Shown: positions 6,969 through 13,395 of the stretch, in pieces | Layout of the letters: every line of letters begins with the position of its first letter | Position numbering within the stretch: position 1 is the first letter of the stretch | Notes under the pieces: generated by a model | Told to the model about the DNA's origin: nothing | The model's input: only the letters and a program-made list of their open reading frames with translations | Databases searched by the model: none | NCBI GenBank assembly: GCA_964385195.1 | Contig: CAYLOC010000041.1 | Coordinates: forward strand, 1 to 20,115 | Reading direction: 5' to 3' | Origin: CAYLOC01 sp964385195 | GTDB lineage: Bacteria; Actinomycetota; Actinomycetes; Propionibacteriales; Nocardioidaceae | Length of the DNA stretch: 20,115 bases | Translations under genes and position numbers: made by a program

Positions 6969-8099
6969 TTACCGGGTACGGCGGGTCAGCGTGTCCACGA
7001 GCGCCCCGAGTGCCTGCCGGGCCTCGGCGGTCTCGATCGGTGCCTGCGGTAGTGCCGCGCGCGCGGCCGCGGCGAGCTCGGTGATGACCGTCTCCACCGC
7101 GTCCCGCGCCCCGGTCGCGGTCAGGACCTCGCGGACGTCGGCGAGCTGGGCATCGGTGAGGTCGGGGTTCCCCAGCGCCGCGGACAGCACCTGGCGCTGA
7201 CCCTTCGTCGCTCGGTCCAGCGCACGCGCGACCAGCAGGGTGCGCTTGCCCTCGCGGATGTCGTCGCCGCCGGCCTTGCCGGTCGCGGCAGGCTCGCCGA
7301 ACACCGACAACACGTCGTCGCGCAACTGGAATGCCTCGCCGAGCGGGACGCCGTACGACGACAGGGCCGCGTCCAGCCGACGGTCTCCCTTGGCACTCGC
7401 GGCACCCATCTGCAGGGGCCGTTCGACGGTGTACTTGGCGGACTTGTACCGCAGCACCCGCATCGCGTCCGCCGCGCCGCTGGCCGGCTCGGACTGGGCA
7501 TGCACATCGAGGAACTGGCCGCTGATGACCTCGCTGCGCAGCAGGTCGAAGAAACGCCGGGACCGCTGAGCGGTGGCGGCGCGTAGGTCGGCGTCGGCGA
7601 ACAGCTGTGCCGACCACACCAGCAGCAGGTCACCCAGACAGATGGCGGCGTTGCGTCCGAAGCGGTCGGGGTCGGTGCTGCGCCTGCCCGGCCTGTCGGT
7701 GGAGCCGGAGGCTCGCCGCCGTTGCGCGAACCACCGGTGGGCGGTGGGATGGCCACGGCGGTACGCCGAGGAGTCCATCACATCGTCATGTGCCAGGGCA
7801 CCGGCATGGACCAGTTCGACCGCCGCCGCGACCGTCGCGATCGGGGCGGTCTTGACTGCCGATCCGCCCGCCGCGCGCCATCCCCAGTAGCAGAAGGCGG
7901 GCCGGAGCCGCTTGCCTCCGCGGACCGCTTGGCGGGCCGCCTCCAACAACGGCTCGACGCCGATCCCCACCGGGGCCAGCTCGTCGGCCCGCTCGTCGAC
8001 GAACGTGGTCAACCGCTGCTCGACCGCGGCAGCGAACGCCGGCGGCATGGGGGCATCGGCCGTCGATTCGACTGGCTCGGGCGGTGTCGGCTCGGTCAC
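6969..8099 (-). CDS. Polyprenyl (geranylgeranyl-type) diphosphate synthase
   Basis: Trans-isoprenyl diphosphate synthase, 376 aa; condenses isopentenyl diphosphate with allylic diphosphates to make C15-C20 or longer chains. The sequence shows GGKRLRP (61-67) for diphosphate binding, the first Asp-rich motif DDVMD (105-109), the second around R260-D261-D262 (QLRDDVLSVFGE) and the later GGDDIREGKRT. Two residues on the N-terminal side of DDVMD are small (Leu-Ala), allowing a fairly long product. The start is GTG, preceded by a GGGTGGG stretch. It matches the position of idsA2 (Rv2173) in the mycobacterial pknL region. It probably supplies prenyl chains for lipids or quinones, and possibly for the desaturase-like enzyme encoded 2 kb away (inference). 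The SMR gene lies 64 bp upstream on the same strand. Confidence 0.92.
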   Translation of the reverse strand: MTEPTPPEPVESTADAPMPPAFAAAVEQRLTTFVDERADELAPVGIGVEPLLEAARQAVRGGKRLRPAFCYWGWRAAGGSAVKTAPIATVAAAVELVHAGALAHDDVMDSSAYRRGHPTAHRWFAQRRRASGSTDRPGRRSTDPDRFGRNAAICLGDLLLVWSAQLFADADLRAATAQRSRRFFDLLRSEVISGQFLDVHAQSEPASGAADAMRVLRYKSAKYTVERPLQMGAASAKGDRRLDAALSSYGVPLGEAFQLRDDVLSVFGEPAATGKAGGDDIREGKRTLLVARALDRATKGQRQVLSAALGNPDLTDAQLADVREVLTATGARDAVETVITELAAAARAALPQAPIETAEARQALGALVDTLTRRTR

Positions 8100-8163
8100 G
8101 GTCCCACCCTACGGGCGTCGTCGATCTGCCCCGGGGCCAGCGACTTCCGGGGCCTGGTCGTGG

Positions 8164-8493
8164 TCAGTGGGTGGTGCCGCCGGAGGAGGCCAGGACCGCG
8201 ACCCCGGCCACGATGAGCACCAGTCCTCCCACGGCGGCCAGGCTGAGGCGTTCGTGGAACAGCAGGGTTCCCGCCGTCGCCGTACCCGCGGTTCCCAGAC
8301 CGGCCCACACCGCATAGACCACCCCGACGTTGAGGGTGCGCAGCGCGTAGGCCATCAGCGCCAACGACACCAGGTAACCCACGACGACCACGACCACCGG
8401 AAGCGGGCGGATGCCATCGGTGAGCGATCGCAGGGCGAGAGTGGCGAGGACCTCGGAGATGATCGCACCACCTAGCATCACCCACGCAGACAT
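8164..8493 (-). CDS. Small multidrug resistance (SMR/EmrE-like) transporter
   Basis: Four-helix proton-coupled exporter of cationic compounds, 109 aa, acting as an antiparallel dimer in the inner membrane. Landmark residues fall at the EmrE positions: Glu14 (ISEVLATLAL), the proton/drug carboxylate, plus Tyr40, Tyr60, Trp63 (YAVWAGLG) and Gly67. The family motif ending in LLFHERLS before helix 4 is also present. The start is secure: AAGGAGG lies 5 nt before the ATG. The gene lies upstream of the prenyl synthase on the same strand and could share its transcript, and it diverges from metF. The sequence cannot separate Qac-type drug exporters from guanidinium (Gdx) exporters. No guanidine riboswitch is evident in the 80 bp upstream. 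Confidence 0.92.
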   Translation of the reverse strand: MSAWVMLGGAIISEVLATLALRSLTDGIRPLPVVVVVVGYLVSLALMAYALRTLNVGVVYAVWAGLGTAGTATAGTLLFHERLSLAAVGGLVLIVAGVAVLASSGGTTH

Positions 8494-8560
8494 CAGGCCT
8501 CCTTCGACGGGCGCACGCGGTGTGGACGGTCACCGAGCGCAGGACAACGCCCCGGCACCG

Positions 8561-8573
8561 TAGAGTGGATCCT
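8561..8573 (+). promoter_or_regulatory. Putative -10 element for leaderless metF
   Basis: TAGAGT at 8561-8566 matches TANNNT and ends 7 nt before the metF ATG. No Shine-Dalgarno-like sequence lies before that ATG, so a leaderless mRNA is likely. The -35 region is unclear. The layout mirrors the one before the histidine kinase gene. Confidence 0.4.
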
Positions 8574-9485
8574 ATGACCTTGGGCCGTGCCTCCCGCATC
8601 GACGGGGGCACCCCGCGCATCCGTGACCTGCTCGCAGACGGAGCGAGGTCGTTCTCCTTCGAGTTCTTCCCTCCCAAGGATGACGCCGGGGAAGCCCGGC
8701 TGTGGCGGGCCATCCGGCAGTTGGAGCCGTTGCAACCGACGTTCGTCTCCGTCACCTACGGCGCCGGCGGCACCACCCGGGGCCGCACCATCGCCATCAC
8801 CCGCGAGATCGCACAGCAGACCACGCTCACGCCGATGGCGCACCTGACCTGTGTGAGTCACACCGTCGAGGAGCTGCGAGCGATTCTCGGGTCGCTCGCC
8901 GATGCCGGCGTGCGCAACGTGCTCGCCCTCCGTGGCGACCCCCCGGGCGGACCCGGTACGGCGTGGGTGCCCACCACCGGCGGTATCGACTACGCCGCCG
9001 ACCTCGTCGCGCTGATCCGCTCCGTATCGGCGATGTCGGTCGGCGTGGCTGCCTTCCCCGAAGGCCACCGCGATGCGCCGTCCCTGGCATCGGACATCGC
9101 GGTGCTGCGCGCCAAACGAGACGCCGGCGCGGAGTTCGCGGTTACCGAGATGTGCTTCCGGGCCAGCGACTACTTCGGGCTGGTCGACCGTGCGGCGGCG
9201 GCCGGCGTCGACTTCCCGATCATCCCCGGCATCATGCCGATCACCAACCTGGCTTCGATCACCCGGATGGCGGAGCTGTCCGGCCGGGAGGTGCCGGCCG
9301 AGGTCGTGCGCCGCGTCGGGGCACACGACGGCGACAAGGCGGCGGTGCGTGCCGAGGGAGTGGCGGTGGCCACCGAGCTGTGCGATGAGTTGTTGGCAGG
9401 CGGCGCCCCCGGCCTGCACTTCTACACCCTGAACCGGTCCACCGCGACCCGGGAGATCTTCACCAACCTCGCGGCCCTCGTCTAG
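8574..9485 (+). CDS. metF: Methylenetetrahydrofolate reductase (MetF family)
   Basis: FAD enzyme that reduces 5,10-methylene-THF to 5-methyl-THF, the methyl donor for methionine synthesis; 303 aa, the usual bacterial length. It shows FSFEFFPPK with the catalytic Glu30 (the E. coli Glu28 position), then VSVTYGAGG, HLTCVSHT, NVLALRGDPP, AAFPEGH, FAVTEMCF and FPIIPGIMPI, and ends with GLHFYTLNRS. These cover the FAD and folate sites of the TIM barrel. I chose the ATG at 8574 over the in-frame GTG at 8520 because the conserved domain starts soon after it and a -10 element sits directly upstream. A MetF-family gene (Rv2172c) also lies near the prenyl synthase in Mycobacterium tuberculosis, so this is part of the same conserved block. 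It converges with the oxidoreductase gene. Confidence 0.93.
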   Translation: MTLGRASRIDGGTPRIRDLLADGARSFSFEFFPPKDDAGEARLWRAIRQLEPLQPTFVSVTYGAGGTTRGRTIAITREIAQQTTLTPMAHLTCVSHTVEELRAILGSLADAGVRNVLALRGDPPGGPGTAWVPTTGGIDYAADLVALIRSVSAMSVGVAAFPEGHRDAPSLASDIAVLRAKRDAGAEFAVTEMCFRASDYFGLVDRAAAAGVDFPIIPGIMPITNLASITRMAELSGREVPAEVVRRVGAHDGDKAAVRAEGVAVATELCDELLAGGAPGLHFYTLNRSTATREIFTNLAALV

Positions 9486-9502
9486 CCGTTCCCACTGACC
9501 GT

Positions 9503-9539
9503 CCGTGTCACCCGGTCGACCCCGTGTCACCCGGTCGAC
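9503..9539. repeat. Two 18-bp direct repeats in a convergent spacer
   Basis: CCGTGTCACCCGGTCGAC occurs at 9503-9520 and again at 9522-9539, perfectly repeated with one base between. Each copy holds the palindrome GTCGAC. They fill the 76-bp spacer between the 3' ends of metF and the oxidoreductase gene, so a terminator or a simple tandem duplication is more likely than promoter operators. Confidence 0.8.
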
Positions 9540-9561
9540 GACGTGCTCGGGGACGGGTGGG

Positions 9562-11001
9562 TCAGGCCTTCCCGATCCGGGTGGCGACGTGGGCCGCGCC
9601 CCACATGACGTAGGGGAGGCCGGGCCCCGGGTGAACCGAGGCGCCGAGCAGATGCAGCCCGGGCATCGGGTGGGTATGCCGTGCCCGGCGCGCGTAGTCC
9701 GCGCCGCCGGACCAGGCCAGCCCGTACGGCGCGCCGCCCGCCTCATCGGCGATCTCGTCCGGGGAACGGTCCACCCGCGCCACGACCCGGGCGTTGACGT
9801 CGATGCCGCGCTCACGCAACCGCGTGACCGGGTCCAGTTCCTCGTGGTCGGCCGCCTGCCCCCATCGCAGCAGCGTCCACGCATGCCGCCCGGACACTGC
9901 CTGGTCGGACACTGCCCCGTCGGACCCTGTCCGGTCGGATCCCCCCTGGTCGGGCTCCGCCTGGTCGGATCCCTCCCGTCCTGCGGTGGCCGCGCCGGTG
10001 CGCAGCACCAGCAGCGGGTCGCCATGCAGCACCACCTCGGCCGGGAGCCGCGGGACCTCACCCACCAGCCCCAGATGCGTGACGTGGGGAACCGGCGCGG
10101 CCGCAGCCGCACCGAAGGCGTCCCGGGCCGCAGAGACCGCAGGGTCGTCCACCAGGGCGCCCAGCACCCGCCGCGCGTCCAGGTCGGTGACCACGTGGTC
10201 GGCGGGAAGATCCGCGCCGTCGCTGGTCCCGATCCCGGTCACCCGGCCACGGTCGGTCAGGATCGCCGCCACCGGCTGGCCCAGCCGTACCTCGACCCCG
10301 CGCTCGGCCAACCGTGTGGAGAGCGTCTCCGGGAGGGCCCGCCCCAGACGGGCACCCGCGACCCGCCACACGCCGAAGGTCCGCTCGACGTACATCTGGA
10401 CGGCGCCGTAGGCAGGGACATCGCGCAACCGCGCACCGGCGAACGGCAGCGCGGCCACCTGGCGCAGCACCGGATCCGGCAGGTCCTTGCGGAGCCGCCG
10501 CGCCAGCGACATCCGGCCGCCCAGGGACTTCTCCACCCGTCGGTCCGCCAACGCAGCCCCTCCGTCGGCGGGGTCGAGGACGTCGGCGCGCAGCCGCTGC
10601 CACACCGCGGCCTGCCCGTCACAAAAGCGCGTCCATGCCGCCGCGCTCGCTGCCCCCCGCGCCGCCTCCACCGCGGCGGACTGCGCGCCCCGTGAACCGG
10701 TCGGCAGGTCCACGACCGTGCCGTCGTCGAACACGTGACGCCGTGCCGGAGTGAGCAACTGCACGGCGAGATACCGCTCCAGCGGCCTCCCCGACTTGCG
10801 GAACAGGTCCCGCAGCACCGCCGGCAGCGTGAACGACGCGGGACCCGCGTCCCAACTGAACCCGTCATGCTCGACAGCGTGGCAGGCGCCGCCGACAGCC
10901 GCGCCCGCCTCGCAGACGGTGACCGAGTGGCCCAGCTTGGCCAGCCGGGCGGCAGCGGCCAGCCCGGCCAGGCCCGCCCCGGCCACGACAACGGCAGCCA
11001 C
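9562..11001 (-). CDS. Phytoene desaturase-like FAD-dependent oxidoreductase
   Basis: Amine oxidase/CrtI-fold flavoprotein, 479 aa. The N-terminal Rossmann motif VVVAGAGLAGLAAAARLAKLG continues to an acidic ribose-binding Glu in VTVCEAG. This is followed by GGACHAVEHDGFSWDAGPAS, the desaturase-type substrate entry region. The C-terminal FAD motif appears as GLHLLGASVHPGPGLPYVMWGA, close to the family pattern. The start is GTG at 11001, 5 nt after the stop of the cyclotransferase-like gene, so the genes are coupled. Residues about 341-370 are an Asp/Ser/Gly-rich loop encoded by a 15-bp minisatellite. Substrates could be carotenoids, prenyl chains or another polyene; no other carotenoid genes are in view, so pathway assignment is inference. 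Confidence 0.85.
   Translation of the reverse strand: MAAVVVAGAGLAGLAAAARLAKLGHSVTVCEAGAAVGGACHAVEHDGFSWDAGPASFTLPAVLRDLFRKSGRPLERYLAVQLLTPARRHVFDDGTVVDLPTGSRGAQSAAVEAARGAASAAAWTRFCDGQAAVWQRLRADVLDPADGGAALADRRVEKSLGGRMSLARRLRKDLPDPVLRQVAALPFAGARLRDVPAYGAVQMYVERTFGVWRVAGARLGRALPETLSTRLAERGVEVRLGQPVAAILTDRGRVTGIGTSDGADLPADHVVTDLDARRVLGALVDDPAVSAARDAFGAAAAAPVPHVTHLGLVGEVPRLPAEVVLHGDPLLVLRTGAATAGREGSDQAEPDQGGSDRTGSDGAVSDQAVSGRHAWTLLRWGQAADHEELDPVTRLRERGIDVNARVVARVDRSPDEIADEAGGAPYGLAWSGGADYARRARHTHPMPGLHLLGASVHPGPGLPYVMWGAAHVATRIGKA
9893..9979. repeat. 15-bp coding minisatellite in the oxidoreductase gene
   Basis: Nearly six units of 15 bp (consensus near GACACTGCCTGGTCG) start at 9893, 9908, 9923, 9938, 9953 and 9968, with drift between units. 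Because 15 is a multiple of 3, the gene stays in frame and encodes five-residue units such as GSDQA and VSDQA, an acidic surface loop. Copy number probably differs between strains. Confidence 0.88.
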
Positions 11002-11006
11002 CGGCG

Positions 11007-11618
11007 TCAGTCGACCAGGTCGTCGATATAGGCGTCCACGCGCGCCTGGTCCCAGCCGTGCGCCTCCCGCAGCCCGCGGCTGAGCACCCGCCGGTACGCC
11101 GGCGAAGGTGCGGCGAGGGACGCGGCTCCCTTGCCGTCGGGCGCGGTGAAGGTGAGCAGCGGCGTACCACCCCGCGAGCCCAGGTACAGCAGCGTCTCGT
11201 ACCGTCCCGGCCCGATCTGGTGCCGTCGCGTGCGAGCGAGGGTGTCGATGCCGGGCCACTGGCTGAGCGACCCGGTGTCCCGGTGCAGCTCCTGGGCGAC
11301 GATGTCGGTGAACTGCTCGGTCGTGATCAAGTAGGCGCGGGCGGCGGAGCGGCCGGGCAGGTCCGGGTCGTAGTAGGCGATGCCGCCGCCCCACACTGAG
11401 GACTCACCGGCGAAGTAGACGGTTCCCGGCAGGAACAGCGGGATGCTCTGGGAAGGAGGCGTGCGGTCGCGCGCACCGGCGTACACATGGTCGCAGCCAT
11501 CCGGTCGCCCGCCCTCGACGTAGCAGGACAAGCGCTGGGAGCTCATGTTGGACCCGTAACTGACGTACCACAGGCGGGAGCTGGCTGTGGCTCCTGGAGA
11601 GGTCACGGGTCCGGTCAT
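11007..11618 (-). CDS. Gamma-glutamylcyclotransferase-like (AIG2/GGCT fold) protein
   Basis: 203 aa. After a short Ser/Thr-rich N-terminus comes WYVSYGSNMSSQRLSCYVEGG, whose YGSN motif is the substrate-binding loop of the GGCT/AIG2 fold. It is followed by TVYFAGESSVWGGGIAYYDP and a C-terminal helical tail. Related actinobacterial proteins often carry unreliable automatic names such as histone deacetylase, which the sequence does not support. The reaction is unproven: GGCT enzymes release 5-oxoproline from gamma-glutamyl compounds, but I cannot firmly locate the catalytic Glu. The start ATG lies 3 nt after the upstream stop, and the stop lies 5 nt before the next start. The three-gene operon is therefore tightly coupled, and a role linked to the oxidoreductase is plausible (inference). 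Confidence 0.62.
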   Translation of the reverse strand: MTGPVTSPGATASSRLWYVSYGSNMSSQRLSCYVEGGRPDGCDHVYAGARDRTPPSQSIPLFLPGTVYFAGESSVWGGGIAYYDPDLPGRSAARAYLITTEQFTDIVAQELHRDTGSLSQWPGIDTLARTRRHQIGPGRYETLLYLGSRGGTPLLTFTAPDGKGAASLAAPSPAYRRVLSRGLREAHGWDQARVDAYIDDLVD

Positions 11619-11621
11619 GCG

Positions 11622-12302
11622 TCAGTGGATCGTGACCTTCACCACGTTGGACACTTTCCCGGTGGCGCTGTCGATCACCCGGAACCGGTTGGTGCCGGTG
11701 CGTCCGGTCTGGATGTAGGTGCCGAACTTACCGTCGTGCACGGTCGCGTCGGTGGGGAAGTTCGACCACGGTCCGCCGTCGAGGCTGCGCTGCACCTGCA
11801 GGGTCGCCCCGTCGTGGCCCTTCCACGTGCCGATCAGGTTGATGCGCTGCCACGTCGACCCTTCGGCGGGGCTGGCGGTCAGGTGTAACGCGCCCTTCTT
11901 CTTCTCTTTCTTCTTGTCCTTGTTCTTGTTCTTCTTGTTGTTGTCCTTCTTGTTCTTCTCGGTGGGGTTGTCGCTGGTGGGAGAGCCGGACGTCGTGGTC
12001 CCGCCAGGGCCGGTGGAGTCGGAGTCGTTCGTGCCCGGTGCCGCGGAGCCCTCGGTGTTTGCGGACGTGGGCGGTGTCGTGGCCCCCTGGGACGGGGTCG
12101 GCTTCTTCGTGCTCACCCCCGGCAGCGGCATGATCCCGGTGTGGCGCGGGGAGGTGGACGTGGTGGAGTCGTCGGTGAGGCCGGCGACGTTCGCGGCCTT
12201 CAGCGCCACCACGCTGACGATGCCGCCGACGATGACACCGACGACGACGATCACAGCTACGCCGATGAGTAGCTGCTTTTGCCAGTTGTCGCCATGAGCC
12301 AA
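11622..12302 (-). CDS. Membrane-anchored extracellular protein with Lys-rich linker
   Basis: 226 aa, no recognised family over the full length. One N-terminal membrane helix (about residues 10-36, LLIGVAVIVVVGVIVGGIVSVVAL) is followed by a Thr/Ser/Pro/Gly-rich spacer to about residue 112. A run of about 24 residues then consists almost wholly of Lys, Asn, Asp and Glu (DNA 11894-11960). The C-terminal region of about 88 residues (LHLTASPAEGSTWQRINLIG to NVVKVTIH) has alternating strand patterns like a bacterial Ig-like or beta-sandwich surface domain. The likely topology is N-in with the rest outside, as a cell-wall-spanning stalk. The start codon is TTG, supported by GGGAG 7 nt upstream and by the membrane helix, which no later start would keep whole. 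It heads the operon with the cyclotransferase-like and oxidoreductase genes. Confidence 0.72.
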   Translation of the reverse strand: MAHGDNWQKQLLIGVAVIVVVGVIVGGIVSVVALKAANVAGLTDDSTTSTSPRHTGIMPLPGVSTKKPTPSQGATTPPTSANTEGSAAPGTNDSDSTGPGGTTTSGSPTSDNPTEKNKKDNNKKNKNKDKKKEKKKGALHLTASPAEGSTWQRINLIGTWKGHDGATLQVQRSLDGGPWSNFPTDATVHDGKFGTYIQTGRTGTNRFRVIDSATGKVSNVVKVTIH

Positions 12303-12388
12303 GACCGCTCCCGGGGGTCATACGTGCGTGGGGCCGCTCCCATAGTGCCATGTTCCTTGCCCGGTCCGGAAACCGTGCGGAGAGGGCT

Positions 12389-12895
12389 TCAGGTGACGTC
12401 GATCTCGGTCGCGCCGGTGATCCGCAGCAGCTCGTCGTAGGTGGTGGCGAATACCACATGCCCGTGCCCCGCCGAGGCCCACAGCACGTCGTAGGCGGCG
12501 AGGGCGGTATCGAGGTAGGTGTCCAGCCGACGCGGGTGACCGACCGGTGCCACGCCCCCGATGGTTTGACCCGTGTGGGACCGCACGAAGTCCGGTGTTG
12601 CCCGGCCGAGACGGGGTACGCCGATCGTGGCGGCAACCTTGTCGGTGTTCACCCGGTGTGCCCCGGAGGTGAGAACCAGCACCGGTACTCCGGCAGCGTC
12701 GAACACCAGCGAACTGGCGATGGCGCCCACCTCGCACCCGAGGCCGTCCGCGGCCTGTTTCGCCGTACGAGCCGACTCAGGCATCGCCCGTACCTCGCCG
12801 GTGGCGCCGGAGGCGCGGAGCTGGTCGACGACAGCGGTGACGGCGGGGTGGTCCAGCGGGGACCGGGAGGGGGCAGCACCGTCGGGAGGGGTCAT
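12389..12895 (-). CDS. YbaK/ProX-type aminoacyl-tRNA deacylase
   Basis: 168 aa, the whole length of a free-standing YbaK/prolyl-tRNA-editing domain. Such enzymes hydrolyse mischarged tRNAs (for example Cys- or Ala-tRNAPro) in trans. Visible family features are ESARTAKQAADGLGCEVGAIASSLVF, then VLVLTSGAHRVNTDKVAATIG, and the hallmark loop TIGGVAPVGH before LDTYLDTALAAYDVLWASAG. The ATG at 12895 follows the stop of the PLDc_N gene by 10 nt, so the two are probably co-transcribed. No strong ribosome site is visible. The exact tRNA specificity cannot be read from the sequence. It ends 86 bp before the start of the next minus-strand operon. Confidence 0.9.
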   Translation of the reverse strand: MTPPDGAAPSRSPLDHPAVTAVVDQLRASGATGEVRAMPESARTAKQAADGLGCEVGAIASSLVFDAAGVPVLVLTSGAHRVNTDKVAATIGVPRLGRATPDFVRSHTGQTIGGVAPVGHPRRLDTYLDTALAAYDVLWASAGHGHVVFATTYDELLRITGATEIDVT

Positions 12896-12905
12896 GGGTC
12901 TGAGC

Positions 12906-13166
12906 CTAGTCAGCGGAGGTGGCGGGGGTGATGGGCTCGGGAGTGGCCGTGCGTTGCCGTCCGCGCAGGAAGTAGGCGAGGGGACCGATGAGGTTGACGA
13001 AGGAGAACAACCGCCAGCACCACTTGGGTCCGCGTACCTGCTCCGCCGGCCGCCGGACGAGGTCGACCTGTGCAGCGACGAGGAGCGCGAGCTCGACCGA
13101 TCCGACTCCCACGATGACGCGCCGCGCCCACTGCGGGAGATCCCTCCATGCCTGTTTCGCTGCCAT
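12906..13166 (-). CDS. PLDc_N-domain small membrane protein
   Basis: 86 aa. Two hydrophobic helices, VIVGVGSVELALLVAAQVDLV and FSFVNLIGPLAYFLRG, flank the typical RRPAEQVRGPKWCWRL segment. This is the N-terminal module of cardiolipin-synthase-like proteins (PLDc_N), which occurs alone in many actinobacteria with unknown function. I preferred the ATG at 13166 (MAAKQAWRDLP) to one at 13205 because homologous small proteins begin shortly before the first helix. Neither start has a good ribosome site. It precedes the YbaK gene by 10 nt. Its 5' side faces the SOS-controlled operon, with 229 bp between the two start codons. Confidence 0.75.
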   Translation of the reverse strand: MAAKQAWRDLPQWARRVIVGVGSVELALLVAAQVDLVRRPAEQVRGPKWCWRLFSFVNLIGPLAYFLRGRQRTATPEPITPATSAD

Positions 13167-13223
13167 GGGATCCAGTCTGGCGCAGGAGCCGTGATGGGTT
13201 TCCACCGGGGTTTCGCTTTGCCC

Positions 13224-13254
13224 TTGACTCGTTGTCGGTGGCGGGGTTTACTGT
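13224..13254 (+). promoter_or_regulatory. Promoter of the SOS translesion operon
   Basis: TTGACT (13224-13229) is a good -35 hexamer. TACTGT (13249-13254) fits TANNNT at a long 19-bp spacing; TTTACT (13247-13252) at 17 bp is the alternative. Either places the transcription start near 13260, so the LexA box at 13264 covers it. The mRNA leader would be about 135 nt long. Confidence 0.6.
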
Positions 13255-13263
13255 AAGAACAGA

Positions 13264-13279
13264 TCGAACATACGTTCGA
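13264..13279. promoter_or_regulatory. LexA SOS box
   Basis: TCGAAC-ATAC-GTTCGA is a perfect match to the actinobacterial LexA consensus TCGAAC(N4)GTTCGA. It sits about 10 bp after the -10 element, at the expected start of transcription, where bound LexA would block initiation until DNA damage. It is the only full SOS box I found in the window and controls the plus-strand operon at 13396. Confidence 0.93.
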
Positions 13280-13280
13280 T

Positions 13281-13310
13281 GAGCATCGGCGGCGGCCCCC
13301 GCTGATGCTC
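13281..13310 (+). promoter_or_regulatory. Leader hairpin 1 of the SOS operon
   Basis: GAGCATCGGC and GCTGATGCTC pair over 10 bp (one G-U) around a 10-nt loop directly after the LexA box, in the transcribed leader. There is no T tract after it, so it is more likely to act on mRNA stability or translation than as a plain terminator. Confidence 0.5.
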
Positions 13311-13319
13311 GGCGGACCG

Positions 13320-13358
13320 GTCCGGTGGGGGTGGCTTCGACCCCTGCCTCCACCGGAC
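13320..13358 (+). promoter_or_regulatory. Leader hairpin 2 of the SOS operon
   Basis: GTCCGGTGG (13320-13328) pairs perfectly with CCACCGGAC (13350-13358), and weaker pairs may extend the stem inwards. Its left arm overlaps the palindrome CGGACCGGTCCG (13313-13324) and its right arm overlaps CGGACG-N3-CGTCCG (13354-13368), so competing folds are possible. It ends 37 nt before the DUF6504 start codon. Confidence 0.5.
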
Positions 13359-13395
13359 GGTACGTCCGTCGACCGACAACCGCGCAGGAGGTGCG

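Noticed and set aside
8100..8163. CCGGGGCC repeats in the spacer between the SMR and prenyl synthase genes
   Set aside because: Two short direct copies in GC-rich DNA without a clear stem or tail; not enough for a terminator or regulatory call.
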